Source of the DNA: Phytobacter diazotrophicus | Lineage (GTDB): Bacteria; Pseudomonadota; Gammaproteobacteria; Enterobacterales; Enterobacteriaceae | Assembly (NCBI GenBank): GCA_004346725.1 | Contig: SMDE01000004.1 | Location: 62,001-126,000 of the forward strand | Length of the DNA stretch: 64,000 nucleotides | Direction: 5' to 3' | Shown: piece after piece, positions 8,326-18,093 of the stretch | How positions within the stretch are numbered: position 1 is the first letter of the stretch | Layout of the letters: every line of letters starts with the position of its first letter | The notes under the pieces: generated by a model | Seen by the model: only the letters and a program-made list of their open reading frames with translations | Databases searched by the model: none | What the model was told of the DNA's origin: nothing | Program-made: the position numbers and the translations under genes

Positions 8326-8375
8326 GATGAGGATAATACCCATAATGACCGCAACGGTATGTGATCCGATTCTAA
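8326..8375 (-). promoter_or_regulatory. cyaR promoter with CRP site
   Basis: The -10 hexamer TATTAT (plus-strand ataata, 8333-8338) lies 7 bases from the RNA start. A CRP-like site tgtga-N6-tctaa (8360-8375) has one perfect half and one weak half and is centred about 42 bases upstream of the start, the class II position. This fits the known activation of cyaR by cAMP-CRP. Confidence 0.75.
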
Positions 8376-8409
8376 GATTCTTGTCGAGTGAAAAAATAAC
8401 CCCGGTTAA

Positions 8410-9771
8410 TTACTTAGCGTGCGGATTACGCGTGGTCTGTCCAGTAAAATTACGCATCAACAGGGCATACTCCAGCATCACATCCTGGGGAACCGGCATC
8501 CAGACGGTATAACCGTCTCCCGGTGCAACCTCCATTGCCTCGCCTTTGGCGTTTTCCATATGTTCCAGCGTGAAGTTAACGTTGCCCTGCGGGGTCATTA
8601 GCTCAAGGCTATCGCCGACGATAAACTTATTTTTCACCGCCACGGCCGCCAGCTCGCCTTTACGCTCACCGGTAAACTCGCCGACAAACTGCTGACGCTC
8701 AGAGACGGAGTAACCATACTCGTAGTTCTGGTAATCGTCATGAGTGTGGCGACGTAGGAAGCCTTCGGTATAGCCGCGGTGTGCCAGCCCTTCAAGGGTC
8801 TCTAACAGACTGGTGTCAAACGGTTTGCCTGCGGCGGCATCGTCAATGGCCTTACGGTAGACCTGCGCGGTGCGGGCACAGTAGTAGAAGGATTTGGTGC
8901 GGCCTTCAATTTTCAGCGAGTGCACGCCCATTTGTGTCAGACGCTCAACGTGGGCGATCGCGCGCAAGTCTTTGGAGTTCATGATGTAGGTGCCGTGCTC
9001 ATCTTCGAACGCGGTCATGTACTCGCCCGGACGCTGGGCCTCTTCAATCATAAATACCTTATCCGTTGGCGCGCCGATACCCAGCGTTGGCTCAACGTTT
9101 TGCACGGCAATCGGCTCGTATTTGTGCACGATATTGCCGACGTCATCTTCTTTACCTTCCTGGACGTTATATTCCCAGCGACAGGCGTTGGTGCAGGTTC
9201 CCTGGTTCGGGTCGCGCTTGTTGATATAGCCAGAGAGCAGGCAGCGGCCGGAATAGGCCATACACAGCGCGCCGTGGACGAAAATTTCAATTTCCATGTC
9301 CGGCACCTGAGCGCGGATTTCGGCGATTTCATCAAGCGACAGTTCGCGAGAGAGTATCACGCGGGTCAGCCCCATCTGTTTCCAGAACTTCACCGTCGCC
9401 CAGTTTACGGCGTTAGCCTGTACGGACAGGTGAATATCCATCTCCGGGAAGTTTTCGCGCACCAGCATAATCAAACCCGGATCGGACATAATCAGCGCAT
9501 CCGGCCCCATATCCACCACGGGTTTTAAATCGCGAATAAACGTTTTCAGCTTGGCGTTGTGCGGCGCGATATTCACCACGACGTAGAATTTTTTGCCGAG
9601 GTCATGGGCCTCGTTAATGCCTTTTTGCAAATTCTCGTGGTTGAATTCGTTATTGCGCACGCGCAGTGAATAACGTGGCTGGCCCGCATAAACGGCGTCC
9701 GCGCCATAAGCGAAAGCGTAACGCATATTTTTCAGCGTTCCCGCCGGGGAAAGGAGTTCCGGTTTAAACAT
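8410..9771 (-). CDS. trhP: tRNA 5-hydroxyuridine modification protein TrhP (YegQ), U32 family
   Basis: A 453-residue member of the peptidase U32 family. The E. coli protein (YegQ/TrhP) acts in prephenate-dependent hydroxylation of U34 in tRNA on the way to cmo5U; it is not a true protease. The TIM-barrel-like N-terminal half begins PELLSPAGTLKNMRYAFAYG. The four cysteines of the U32 Fe-S motif are C170, C177 (CMAYSGRC), C193 and C197 (TCTNAC). A C-terminal beta-barrel domain ends in LLMRNFTGQTTRNPHAK. Its promoter and a leader hairpin are visible upstream. Confidence 0.95.
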   Translation of the reverse strand: MFKPELLSPAGTLKNMRYAFAYGADAVYAGQPRYSLRVRNNEFNHENLQKGINEAHDLGKKFYVVVNIAPHNAKLKTFIRDLKPVVDMGPDALIMSDPGLIMLVRENFPEMDIHLSVQANAVNWATVKFWKQMGLTRVILSRELSLDEIAEIRAQVPDMEIEIFVHGALCMAYSGRCLLSGYINKRDPNQGTCTNACRWEYNVQEGKEDDVGNIVHKYEPIAVQNVEPTLGIGAPTDKVFMIEEAQRPGEYMTAFEDEHGTYIMNSKDLRAIAHVERLTQMGVHSLKIEGRTKSFYYCARTAQVYRKAIDDAAAGKPFDTSLLETLEGLAHRGYTEGFLRRHTHDDYQNYEYGYSVSERQQFVGEFTGERKGELAAVAVKNKFIVGDSLELMTPQGNVNFTLEHMENAKGEAMEVAPGDGYTVWMPVPQDVMLEYALLMRNFTGQTTRNPHAK

Positions 9772-9801
9772 GATGTTCTCGTTCTGATGACAGGTCAGAT
9801 T

Positions 9802-9820
9802 CGCCTCACCAGGTGAGGCG
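9802..9820 (-). other. Hairpin in the trhP leader
   Basis: A near-perfect inverted repeat, cgcctcacc a ggtgaggcg, lies 31 bases upstream of the trhP start codon and inside the predicted 5' leader. It lacks a U tract, so it is not a terminator for the upstream minus-strand gene. It may influence leader stability or translation. Confidence 0.4.
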
Positions 9821-9851
9821 GCTGGGGAGATCCCATAAATTTAGGGCGGGA

Positions 9852-9880
9852 ATTGTAGCGCTGGCGGGAAAGGGAGTAAA
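9852..9880 (-). promoter_or_regulatory. Predicted sigma70 promoter of trhP
   Basis: On the minus strand, TTTACT (9875-9880) and TACAAT (9852-9857) are separated by 17 bases. This is a good -35/-10 pair placed about 80 bases before the trhP start. Confidence 0.5.
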
Positions 9881-9901
9881 CCCACACAGTATGTAAGCGG
9901 G

Positions 9902-11299
9902 TCATTGTACCAGGTAGTGTTGTAGCGACCGGCGTATTTCGGGCGCCTGCGCCAGCAAACAGGTCAGGATTTCCTGCTGACCAGACGTGGGGTTAATCCC
10001 CGCCTGATTGTATTTCCCTTTCCAGCTCGCCAGTTCTTCTGCCTGCTGTGACGGCGACAGGAAAGGGAAATGGCGTAGCAGCACGATGAGCCAGTCCCAT
10101 TTGTTTATCTGGTGTACCAACCGCCAGTACAACAGGGTGTGCTTCTCCGAGGGCGTATGCGTCAGCAGTGCCTCAAGCTCGCTTCGTGAAAAAGAAAGCG
10201 GGTGGTGTGCCAGTGATTTCATTGCCGCCATAGCGAAAGACAGGCTCGGGTCGGCTAAGGCGGCCAGGATGCGGGGTTTCGCCTCTTCACCTTCAAGCGT
10301 CAACAAGATATGCAGCGCCGCCTGGCGGATACCGTTTTCAGGCTGCGAATAGCCCCACAACGCCAGTGAATGCAATGCGGGATCGCGTGCCTCTTTCAGA
10401 CCACAGAGCGCGGAACGGCGCTGAGTTATCGAACAGGCCGGCGAAGTGATAACGTCGCGCCAAAACGCGGTAGCATCAACGGTTTCAGATAGCATGTGAC
10501 GGGCGCGCTGGCGGATCAGGCTGTTCTTATCCAGCAGTAACTCCCTGTGTAATGGTTCAGGCAGCGCTTGCCCATGTTCATCGAGATAAAAGAGGGTATC
10601 GCGACGGATACGCGGCCAGGGATCGCGCAGCAGGCGTGTCATCAGTGACTCAGACAGTTTCGGCGCGCGTGCCAGCCAGTAGGTAACCGCAATGCCCCGC
10701 AAATAGGTATCACCGGTATCCAGTACAAAGGCCAGCGCGGCTTCATCGTGCAACTGCTCCTGCTCAATAAGCGTATGCAACACGGCATGGCGCAGTTCGC
10801 GATCAGGGGAATAGAGCGCCTGCCTTAAGTCGGCTATATGGGCCTGCGAGGCCAAAAAGTGGCTTATCAACTCCACTAAAGGCGCGTGGTTGTAGCGTCT
10901 GCAGGTCAGCAACTGTCTGACCTGCGCAAGATGGGCAATAAAGGCGGGCGCATTTTCCGCCGTCATCAGCGCCATCACTTCCTGGGTGGCGAGGCGGTGA
11001 ATCGGCTTAACCCAGTCATTAGCGCAAATCAGGAGTTCCCGCAGGGCGGCGATGTCGCCTTTTAAAGAGAGCGCCATTACGGCTTTTTCACGCAAGAAAC
11101 CGTTGTGGTGATGGGTGAGCTGGCAAAGACTCTCGACACTGCGGATATCGCTATTTTTTAGCAAATAGTTGCCATTACGCGGCTCGTTGAGCAGCATTCT
11201 AATTTCTTGATAAATTTCTGTTTCTTCATCAAGAGGTGGCTCGGTGAATGAGGAGAACCAGCGCTTTAGAAAAGATTTATCGCTCATGATCGTCAGCAT
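9902..11299 (-). CDS. HEAT-repeat protein of unknown function, downstream of baeR
   Basis: A ~465-residue, mostly helical protein built of HEAT/PBS-lyase-like helical pairs. Examples are LREKAVMALSLKGDIAALRE, ELRHAVLHTLIEQE, PRIRRDTLFYLDEHG, LIRQRARHMLSET and GIRQAALHILLTLEGEEAKP. It has no signal peptide and no membrane span, so it is probably a cytosolic scaffold. The start is uncertain. I use the ATG at 11299, which has AGGAAG just before it; MSDKSFLKRW at 11287 is also likely. An ATG at 11410 overlaps the baeR stop as ATGA and would give 502 residues with an unusual N-terminus. It follows baeR with little space and is likely cotranscribed. In E. coli yegP occupies this position. I do not recognise a named family. 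Confidence 0.7.
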   Translation of the reverse strand: MLTIMSDKSFLKRWFSSFTEPPLDEETEIYQEIRMLLNEPRNGNYLLKNSDIRSVESLCQLTHHHNGFLREKAVMALSLKGDIAALRELLICANDWVKPIHRLATQEVMALMTAENAPAFIAHLAQVRQLLTCRRYNHAPLVELISHFLASQAHIADLRQALYSPDRELRHAVLHTLIEQEQLHDEAALAFVLDTGDTYLRGIAVTYWLARAPKLSESLMTRLLRDPWPRIRRDTLFYLDEHGQALPEPLHRELLLDKNSLIRQRARHMLSETVDATAFWRDVITSPACSITQRRSALCGLKEARDPALHSLALWGYSQPENGIRQAALHILLTLEGEEAKPRILAALADPSLSFAMAAMKSLAHHPLSFSRSELEALLTHTPSEKHTLLYWRLVHQINKWDWLIVLLRHFPFLSPSQQAEELASWKGKYNQAGINPTSGQQEILTCLLAQAPEIRRSLQHYLVQ

Positions 11300-11406
11300 G
11301 CTTCCTGCATGAAAGAGTCGGTTGCAGATATGTGCCACCGCTGCCGGGATGTGATGCACAATCCACGGCGTCGATGAATGAAATGCCATCAGGGAGCGGA
11401 TGAAGA

Positions 11407-12129
11407 TCATGCCAGTCGGCAGGCATCAGCTTCCCAGCGATAACCCACGCCATAGACGGCGCGGATGAAGGACTGTTCTTCATCCAGCGACTCCAGTTTA
11501 CGACGCAAGTTCTTGATATGGCTATCGATAGTGCGGTCAGTCACCACGCGATAATCGTCATACAGGTTATTGAGCAACTGTTCGCGCGAGAATACCTTCC
11601 CCGGTTCGCTGGAGAGGGTTTTCAGCAGACGAAATTCCGCTGGCGTTAAATCCAGCAGCTTGCTGCGCCAGCTTGCCTGGAAGCGACCTTCATCAACGAT
11701 AAGCGGGCTTTCTGCGTCCAGCGCCTGTATTTCACGCTGCGGCTTACAGCGGCGCAGGATCGTTTTCACCCTCGCCACCACTTCGCGCGGACTGTAGGGT
11801 TTGCAGATATAGTCATCAGCACCGATCTCCAGTCCCAGCAGACGGTCAATCTCTTCGATTTTTGCCGTCACCATAATGATGGGAATATTGGAGAAACGAC
11901 GGATTTCACGGCACAGTGTCAGCCCGTCGGTGCCGGGGAGCATCAGATCAAGCAGGATCAGGTCCGGCGGCGTCTGGCGCACATACGACAGTACCTGATC
12001 GCCATGGTTAATCAGCGATGGCGCGTAACTGGCCGCACGCAGATAATCAATCAGCAACTGACCCAGCTTTGGCTCGTCTTCCACGATCAAAATGCGTGGG
12101 GTGTTTTCATCAATAGGTAACTCAGTCAT
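11407..12129 (-). CDS. baeR: Response regulator BaeR
   Basis: A 240-residue OmpR/PhoB-type regulator. The receiver domain (about 11-125) has the acidic pocket VEDEP, the phospho-acceptor D61 in [13 protein letters not shown], and K in MVTAKIEE. The winged-helix DNA-binding domain (about 135-235) ends VYGVGYRWE. With BaeS it controls the envelope stress response to indole, flavonoids, tungstate and other agents, activating mdtABCD. The start codon overlaps the end of baeS by 4 bases (ATGA), and the stop TGA overlaps an ATG in the downstream HEAT gene frame. Confidence 0.96.
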   Translation of the reverse strand: MTELPIDENTPRILIVEDEPKLGQLLIDYLRAASYAPSLINHGDQVLSYVRQTPPDLILLDLMLPGTDGLTLCREIRRFSNIPIIMVTAKIEEIDRLLGLEIGADDYICKPYSPREVVARVKTILRRCKPQREIQALDAESPLIVDEGRFQASWRSKLLDLTPAEFRLLKTLSSEPGKVFSREQLLNNLYDDYRVVTDRTIDSHIKNLRRKLESLDEEQSFIRAVYGVGYRWEADACRLA

Positions 12130-13607
12130 ACGTTTCTCGCTATGTCCCGTTCCAGGGGTAATTCAACTTTAATGCTAACCCCACCAAAAGGCGAATGCGC
12201 GGCGCGGACCTTGCCGCCGTGGGCTTCGATAATATTCAGGCAGATTGCCAGACCTAAGCCGGAGCCGCCGCTGGCGCGGTTGCGCGAACCTTCGGTGCGA
12301 TAAAAGCGTTCAAATAATCTGCCTAACTGCAGATCGCTGACTCCGGGCGCGCTATCGGCAAAATCGAGGGTAAGCATATTGCCCTCTGTCATTGCGGAGA
12401 TGTGCATACCGCCGCCGCTATCGGTGTAGCGCAGACTGTTTTCCAGCAGATTATTGAACAGTTGCATCAGACGATCCGGGTCGCCAAAAACCACGGCGTG
12501 CTCCGGTAGCGTCATGTCGATAGTCAGATTGCGGCTGGCGTAACGTTCACGAAACGCTCCGGCTGCCACCTCCAGTAATGAAATGACATCCACCGGCCTT
12601 TTCTGGTAAGCCAGCGCGCCTTCATCTGACATGGACAACTGATGCAAATCGTCCACCAGCTTGGTTAAGGTGGCGACTTCCGCCTGTAAAGACGTCACCG
12701 ACTCCGGTGTAAATTGCCGTACCCCATCCTGAATGGCCTCCAGTTCGCCGCGCAGTACCGCCAGTGGTGTACGCAACTCGTGGGAGATATCCGCCATAAA
12801 ATCACGGCGCATCTGCTGATTTTTCTCCAGCGTACTGGCGAGCTGATTAAAGTCCTGCGCCAGCTTGCCCAACTCATCCTGGCTGCCTGGGTTAACGCGG
12901 GTGGAGAAATCCCCGGCGGCCAGCTTATGCGTACCGTCAACCAGCCGTTTGACCGGCGCGAGCAGGCCGCGGGCCAGTGGGAAGGTGGCCAGCGCGGCCA
13001 GCAGGGTCGAGAGCGCGACAATCATCCAGCTTGTGCGCCGCTGCTGACGGTCAAAGTTAATATCGGTATTGCGCGTCAGGCGCTCCACCGGCGAGGCGAT
13101 GACCCAGCCGACAGGCTGACCATTAACCGTAATGGCTCGCCGTGTTCCGTCGGGCGGTACCGGGCTACGTGGCCCAACAAGCACTTCCGCCGATGCGTCA
13201 GTCACCCAAAATTGTGTCCGCCAGCCGTGTGGCGGCATGCCATTACCGGGTTCTGGCGGAGGGCCTGGCGGCGGCTCATGCTCATGATTATCACCATGTT
13301 CCGGCCCAGGCCCTGGGCCACCTGGCCCACCCTCACGCTCGTTGTCTCGCTCGAATGAACGCAGGATCTGGAAGATAAAGCGGTCGTTATTGCGTAAAAA
13401 GCCCCAGTCTCCATGCTGGGCGTATTGCTCACTCAGGGCATCGCTGAGCAACTGCAGACGCTGTTCGTTGCCGCGTTTAATGTAGTCGATAAAACCCCGT
13501 TCGAAGCTGATGCGCACGGCCCAGTGCATACTAATAAGCAGCACGATACAGGTGGCGAAAATAGCCAGAAAGAGCTTAGCGGTAATACCGGGTCGCCAGA
13601 TTTTCAT
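12126..13607 (-). CDS. baeS: Sensor histidine kinase BaeS with enlarged periplasmic segment
   Basis: A 493-residue inner-membrane kinase of the Bae envelope stress system. TM1 is at about 10-30, the periplasmic sensor at 31-192, TM2 at about 193-213, HAMP at 214-266, the HisKA phospho-acceptor H276 in [14 protein letters not shown], the N box near N386-N390 ([13 protein letters not shown]), and G boxes DSAPGV and GGSGLGLAI (447-455). The E. coli protein is about 467 residues as I recall. The extra ~26 residues lie in the periplasmic domain at residues ~91-123, a Gly/Pro/His/Glu-rich stretch containing [19 protein letters not shown]. Overlaps of 4 bases with both mdtD and baeR show a tightly coupled operon. 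Confidence 0.96.
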   Translation of the reverse strand: MKIWRPGITAKLFLAIFATCIVLLISMHWAVRISFERGFIDYIKRGNEQRLQLLSDALSEQYAQHGDWGFLRNNDRFIFQILRSFERDNEREGGPGGPGPGPEHGDNHEHEPPPGPPPEPGNGMPPHGWRTQFWVTDASAEVLVGPRSPVPPDGTRRAITVNGQPVGWVIASPVERLTRNTDINFDRQQRRTSWMIVALSTLLAALATFPLARGLLAPVKRLVDGTHKLAAGDFSTRVNPGSQDELGKLAQDFNQLASTLEKNQQMRRDFMADISHELRTPLAVLRGELEAIQDGVRQFTPESVTSLQAEVATLTKLVDDLHQLSMSDEGALAYQKRPVDVISLLEVAAGAFRERYASRNLTIDMTLPEHAVVFGDPDRLMQLFNNLLENSLRYTDSGGGMHISAMTEGNMLTLDFADSAPGVSDLQLGRLFERFYRTEGSRNRASGGSGLGLAICLNIIEAHGGKVRAAHSPFGGVSIKVELPLERDIARNV

Positions 13608-15019
13608 GATTGACTCCTGTTGCGCCGGGAAATGACCACGTTCTGACTGACATCATTCGGGACTCGGGCAAAGATAAAAGCGGGCAGGGCGATAATGAAC
13701 GCCATGCACAGGTAGGTATAAAGAAAGACGTGATGGGCAACGCCGCTGTCGGCGGACAGATTGTGCTGGCCGAACAGCCCCAGTAGCAGCCCGGCGACGG
13801 TGACGCCGATACTCATCGAAAGCTGCATGATCATTGATAACAGGCTGTTGCCGCCGCTTGCCAGTTCATCGGGCAGGTCTTTCAGTGTCAGGGTGTTCAT
13901 GGATGAAAAACGCATGGAGTTGATCATGCCCTGCGCGAACAGTACAAAGGGCAGCAGAGCGTACCAGCCCATCAGCGCCGTTCCCATAAACAGCAGACTG
14001 ACGGCGGCCAGGCCCAGCGTTGAACACACCAGCGCGCGACGGTAGCCAAAGCGGTTGACTAACTGAACGACAATCCGTTTCATTCCCATACTGCCGATGA
14101 CCATCGGAATCATCATTAGCCCGGCATGAAACGGCGAAAAACCCAGACCAATCTGCAAAAAGACCGGCGTCATAAAGGGCAGCATGCCGCTGCCTATGCG
14201 CCCGGCGAAACTGCCGCACAGGCCAAGGGAGAATGACGGCGTACGAAACAGGCGCAGATTAAACAGCGCTCCCGCATTGCCTTTGGCATGCAGCAGATAG
14301 ATAACAATCGCCAGCACGCCGCCCGCCACCAGAAGGCCGAGCAGCAGTGGTGAAATTCCGAGCCCCTTTTGCCCGTCGAGCGCCAGCGTCAGCGTTGCCA
14401 TCCCCGACGCCAGCAGTAAAAAGCCAAAGAGATCAAAACGACGGGTTTGTAAGGTGTAGTTGGGCATTAACCACAGGGTGGCGATCGCCCCCACCACGCC
14501 AACGGGCAGGTTAATCAGGAAGATCCAGTGCCAGGAGGCATATTCCACCAGAATGCCACCTAACGCCGGGCCGAGCAGTGGCCCTACCTGGCCGGGCAGG
14601 GTGACGAAGGTCATTGCCGCCATGTATTGATCGCGCGGGACAATTTTCATCACTGTCAGCCTGCCGACGGGCACCATCATCGCGCCGCCAACGCCTTGTA
14701 ATATACGGGCCATCACCAGTTCATTGAGCGTGTTGGCCTGGGCGCAAAACAGCGAACCCAGGGTAAAGAGAACGATGGCGGTAAAGAAGATATTACGCAC
14801 CCCGACGCGATCTGCCAGCCAGCCACTGGCAGGCAGCATGATAGCAACGGTCAGCACGTAGGAGACCACCACCATATGCATATGCAGCGGGCTTTCTCCC
14901 AGACTTCGCGCCATGGAGGGCAGGGCGGTGTTGACAATCGTGGTGTCCAGCGACTGCATAAAGAAGCCAAACGCCACAATCCACAATTGCCAACGCACAT
15001 TTTTGGGTAGTTCTGTCAC
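13604..15019 (-). CDS. mdtD: MFS transporter MdtD
   Basis: A 471-residue major facilitator protein of the DHA2 (14-TM) type. The family motif A appears as [11 protein letters not shown] between TM2 and TM3, and motif C-like [13 protein letters not shown] in TM5. In E. coli MdtD is encoded in the mdtABCD-baeSR operon but is not needed for MdtABC drug efflux; a role in iron-citrate export (IceT) has been reported for the Salmonella homologue. Start and stop overlap mdtC and baeS by 4 bases each. Confidence 0.94.
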   Translation of the reverse strand: MTELPKNVRWQLWIVAFGFFMQSLDTTIVNTALPSMARSLGESPLHMHMVVVSYVLTVAIMLPASGWLADRVGVRNIFFTAIVLFTLGSLFCAQANTLNELVMARILQGVGGAMMVPVGRLTVMKIVPRDQYMAAMTFVTLPGQVGPLLGPALGGILVEYASWHWIFLINLPVGVVGAIATLWLMPNYTLQTRRFDLFGFLLLASGMATLTLALDGQKGLGISPLLLGLLVAGGVLAIVIYLLHAKGNAGALFNLRLFRTPSFSLGLCGSFAGRIGSGMLPFMTPVFLQIGLGFSPFHAGLMMIPMVIGSMGMKRIVVQLVNRFGYRRALVCSTLGLAAVSLLFMGTALMGWYALLPFVLFAQGMINSMRFSSMNTLTLKDLPDELASGGNSLLSMIMQLSMSIGVTVAGLLLGLFGQHNLSADSGVAHHVFLYTYLCMAFIIALPAFIFARVPNDVSQNVVISRRNRSQS

Positions 15020-18000
15020 TCTGTTACAGGCTCTCTGCGTTTACGGGCAAATCGGCGTTGCAGGCGGTCAAAGAACAGGTACACCACCGGAGTGGTATAC
15101 AGTGTCAGCAATTGACTCATTACCAGACCGCCAACAATGGTTATCCCCAGCGGCTGGCGCAGTTCGGAACCGTCGCCACCCGAAATCACCAGCGGAAGCG
15201 CGCCAAACAGCGCCGCCAGTGTGGTCATCATTATGGGTCTGAAACGCAGCAGACAGGCCTGGAAAATCGCCTCTTCCGCGTTCAGATTTCCCTTCCGTTG
15301 GGCTTCAAGCGCAAAATCCACCATCATGATGGCATTCTTTTTCACTATACCAATCAATAGCATAATGCCTATCAACGCAATCAGACTGAAGGGCGCGCCA
15401 AACAGCTCCAGCGCCAGTAGCGCCCCGACACCTGCTGAGGGCAGGGTCGAGAGGATCGTCAACGGATGTACGTAACTCTCATAAAGAATGCCCAGCACAA
15501 TATAGACTGTCGCGATCGCAGCGATAATCAGGATCACCTGCGAATTCATAGTTTGCTGAAAGACTTGCGCAGTTCCGGCGAAACTGCCGCGCACCGTCGA
15601 AGGCACCCCCAGTTGGGTCATGGCGCGGTCAATTGCGTCACTCGCTTCGGATAGCGACATCCCTGTGGGCAGGTTGAACGAAATCGTGGACGCCGCCGAT
15701 AGCCCCTGATGGTTGACCGCCAGTGGGGCGTTCGCCGGTTGCCAGCGGGCAAAATAGGACAGCGGAATAGGTTTGCCCTCGCTATTAATGACAAACATCT
15801 TATCCAGCGCGCTAATGTCCTGGGTATAGCGTCGATCGACTTCCATCACCACTTTGTACTGGTTAAGCGGCTGGTAGATGGTGGAAATTTGCCGCTGGCC
15901 GAAGGCGTTGTTCAGCAGGCTGTTGGCCTCTTGTACGTTGATCCCCAGGCGCGACATGCTTTCGCGATCATAAGTCAGGTTCATCTCCGCGCCGTTATCC
16001 TGCTGGTCGGAGTTTACGTCCGCCAGTTCCGGCAGCGAGGCGAGCGCTTTGCGGATTTTCGGCTCCCACTCACGCAGGGCGCTAAGATCGTCGGAGAGCA
16101 GCGTGTACTGATAACTGGCATTGGATTGCCGTCCACCCACGCGGATATCCTGAACCGCCACCAAAAACAGACTGGCCCCCGGCTCTTTGGCGAGCTTTCC
16201 TCGCAGACGGTCGATAACCTGTTGGGCGGTTTCATTGCGTACACTGCGTGCCTTAAGGGTAATAAACATCATGCCGCTGTTGACCCGCGAGCCGCCGGTA
16301 AAGCCCGTCACGTTATCGACGGCGGGATCGTCACGGATGATTTTCATAAAGTCCTGCAACTTAATGCGCATCGCCTGGAACGAAATACTCTGATCCGCCT
16401 GAATACCGCCCATCAGGATGCCGGTGTCCTGCTCCGGGAAGAAGGTTTTTGGAATGCTGATATACATCCAGATATTCAGCGCGATGGTGCCAATCAGTAC
16501 CAGCCCCACCAGGCGCGCGTGGTTTAACACCCATTTGAGTGATTTTGCATAGGCGCGCTGTAGACCGAGAAGCAGGCGACCAATGCCCTTGTTGCGCGTG
16601 GCGGCCGGGGATTTGCGGCTACGCAGCAACCAACCGCACATCATCGGCGTGAGGGTGAGCGAGATAGCCAGTGATATGCCGATGGCCACCGAAAGGGTGA
16701 CGGCAAACTCCCGCAGCAGGCGCCCCGGCAGCCCTTCCATCAGCAAGAGCGGCAAGAACACCGCGACCAGCGAGATACTCATCGAGAGCACCGTAAAGCC
16801 GACTTCCCGCGTTCCCTGCAGTGCCGCCTGCAGCGGTTTCATGCCCGCTTCCAGGTGACGGGAAATATTCTCCAGAACCACGATGGCGTCATCGACCACG
16901 AAACCGGTGGCGATGGTCAGCGCCATCAGCGAGAGGTTATTAAGGCTAAAACCGCACAGGTACATGGCGGCGAAAGTACCGATCAGCGACACCGGGACTG
17001 CCACTGCGGGGATCAGCGTCGCCCGGCCGGAACGCAGAAACAGGAAGACCACCAGGATAACCAGCGCGACCGAGATCACCAGCGACTGCTCCACTTCCGC
17101 GAGGGAGGCACGGATAGTCGGCGAGCGGTCCTGGGCAATCTGTAGGTCAATCGCCGCCGGAATGGTCTTTTGCAATTCCGGCAGGCGAGCGCGGATGCTG
17201 TCCACCGTCTGAATGATATTGGCTTCCGGCAGTTTGCGGATCATCAGCAAAATGGCGGGTTTAGCGTTGGTCATCCCGGCGTTACGAATATCCTGAACGG
17301 AGTCGGTCACTGACGCGACATCACTCAGACGGACGGCTGCGCCATTTTTGTAATGGATGATTAACGGCTGGTAAGCGGCAGCGGTTTTCAGCGCGTCATT
17401 GGTCTGCACCTGCCAGCGGTGGGTTGCGTCTTCAATCGCCCCTTGTGGGCGCCGAACATTGGCCTGGGTTATGGCGGTGCGCACCGCATCCAGCGAGACC
17501 CCCTGGTTAAACAGCGCCTGCGGGTTTAAGCCAACGCGCACGGCGGGCAGCGAACTTCCACCGATATCGACATCGCCGACGCCGTCGATCTGCGAGATGG
17601 TTTGCGCCAGTTGCGTAGAGGCGAAATCATACAGCTCACCCTGCGAATAGGTATCGGAGGTGAGCGTCAGGATCATAATCGGTGCGGCAGACGGGTTGGC
17701 TTTGCGATAGGTCGGACGGCTTGGCATGCCGCTCGGCAACAGGTTTTGCGCCGCGTTCAGCGCCGCCTGGACATCACGCGCCGCGCCGTTGATATCGCGG
17801 TTAAAGTTAAACTCCAGAATGATACGCGTACTGCCAAGCGAACTGGACGACGTCATTTCGTTGACCCCGGCGATACGCCCAAGCGAACGCTCCAGCGGGG
17901 TCGCAACCGACGAGGCCATAGTTTCCGGCGAGGCTCCCGGCAAGGAGGCGCTGACCATGATGACCGGGAAATCCACCTGCGGCAGCGGGGCTACCGGCAA

Positions 18001-18093
18001 CAGCCGGAAACCCAGAACGCCGCAGAGCGTAATGGCAACGGAGATCAGTATCGTTGCCACCGGGCGGTAAATGAAGAGGGCGAAAAACTTCAT
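15016..18093 (-). CDS. mdtC: RND efflux transporter subunit MdtC
   Basis: A 1025-residue inner-membrane proton-driven RND pump subunit that with MdtB forms a heterotrimer docking to MdtA and TolC; E. coli substrates include bile salts and novobiocin. Visible features are N-terminal TM1 ([20 protein letters not shown]), the periplasmic porter segments, and TM4 with the proton-relay acidic pair [20 protein letters not shown] repeats also appear in the second half ([20 protein letters not shown]). It abuts mdtB (stop and start adjacent) and overlaps mdtD by 4 bases. Confidence 0.96.
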   Translation of the reverse strand: MKFFALFIYRPVATILISVAITLCGVLGFRLLPVAPLPQVDFPVIMVSASLPGASPETMASSVATPLERSLGRIAGVNEMTSSSSLGSTRIILEFNFNRDINGAARDVQAALNAAQNLLPSGMPSRPTYRKANPSAAPIMILTLTSDTYSQGELYDFASTQLAQTISQIDGVGDVDIGGSSLPAVRVGLNPQALFNQGVSLDAVRTAITQANVRRPQGAIEDATHRWQVQTNDALKTAAAYQPLIIHYKNGAAVRLSDVASVTDSVQDIRNAGMTNAKPAILLMIRKLPEANIIQTVDSIRARLPELQKTIPAAIDLQIAQDRSPTIRASLAEVEQSLVISVALVILVVFLFLRSGRATLIPAVAVPVSLIGTFAAMYLCGFSLNNLSLMALTIATGFVVDDAIVVLENISRHLEAGMKPLQAALQGTREVGFTVLSMSISLVAVFLPLLLMEGLPGRLLREFAVTLSVAIGISLAISLTLTPMMCGWLLRSRKSPAATRNKGIGRLLLGLQRAYAKSLKWVLNHARLVGLVLIGTIALNIWMYISIPKTFFPEQDTGILMGGIQADQSISFQAMRIKLQDFMKIIRDDPAVDNVTGFTGGSRVNSGMMFITLKARSVRNETAQQVIDRLRGKLAKEPGASLFLVAVQDIRVGGRQSNASYQYTLLSDDLSALREWEPKIRKALASLPELADVNSDQQDNGAEMNLTYDRESMSRLGINVQEANSLLNNAFGQRQISTIYQPLNQYKVVMEVDRRYTQDISALDKMFVINSEGKPIPLSYFARWQPANAPLAVNHQGLSAASTISFNLPTGMSLSEASDAIDRAMTQLGVPSTVRGSFAGTAQVFQQTMNSQVILIIAAIATVYIVLGILYESYVHPLTILSTLPSAGVGALLALELFGAPFSLIALIGIMLLIGIVKKNAIMMVDFALEAQRKGNLNAEEAIFQACLLRFRPIMMTTLAALFGALPLVISGGDGSELRQPLGITIVGGLVMSQLLTLYTTPVVYLFFDRLQRRFARKRREPVTE

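Noticed and set aside
8281-8409. Plus-strand 76-codon frame over the cyaR promoter
   Set aside because: Occupies the antisense of the sRNA and its promoter and has no ribosome site or conserved features.
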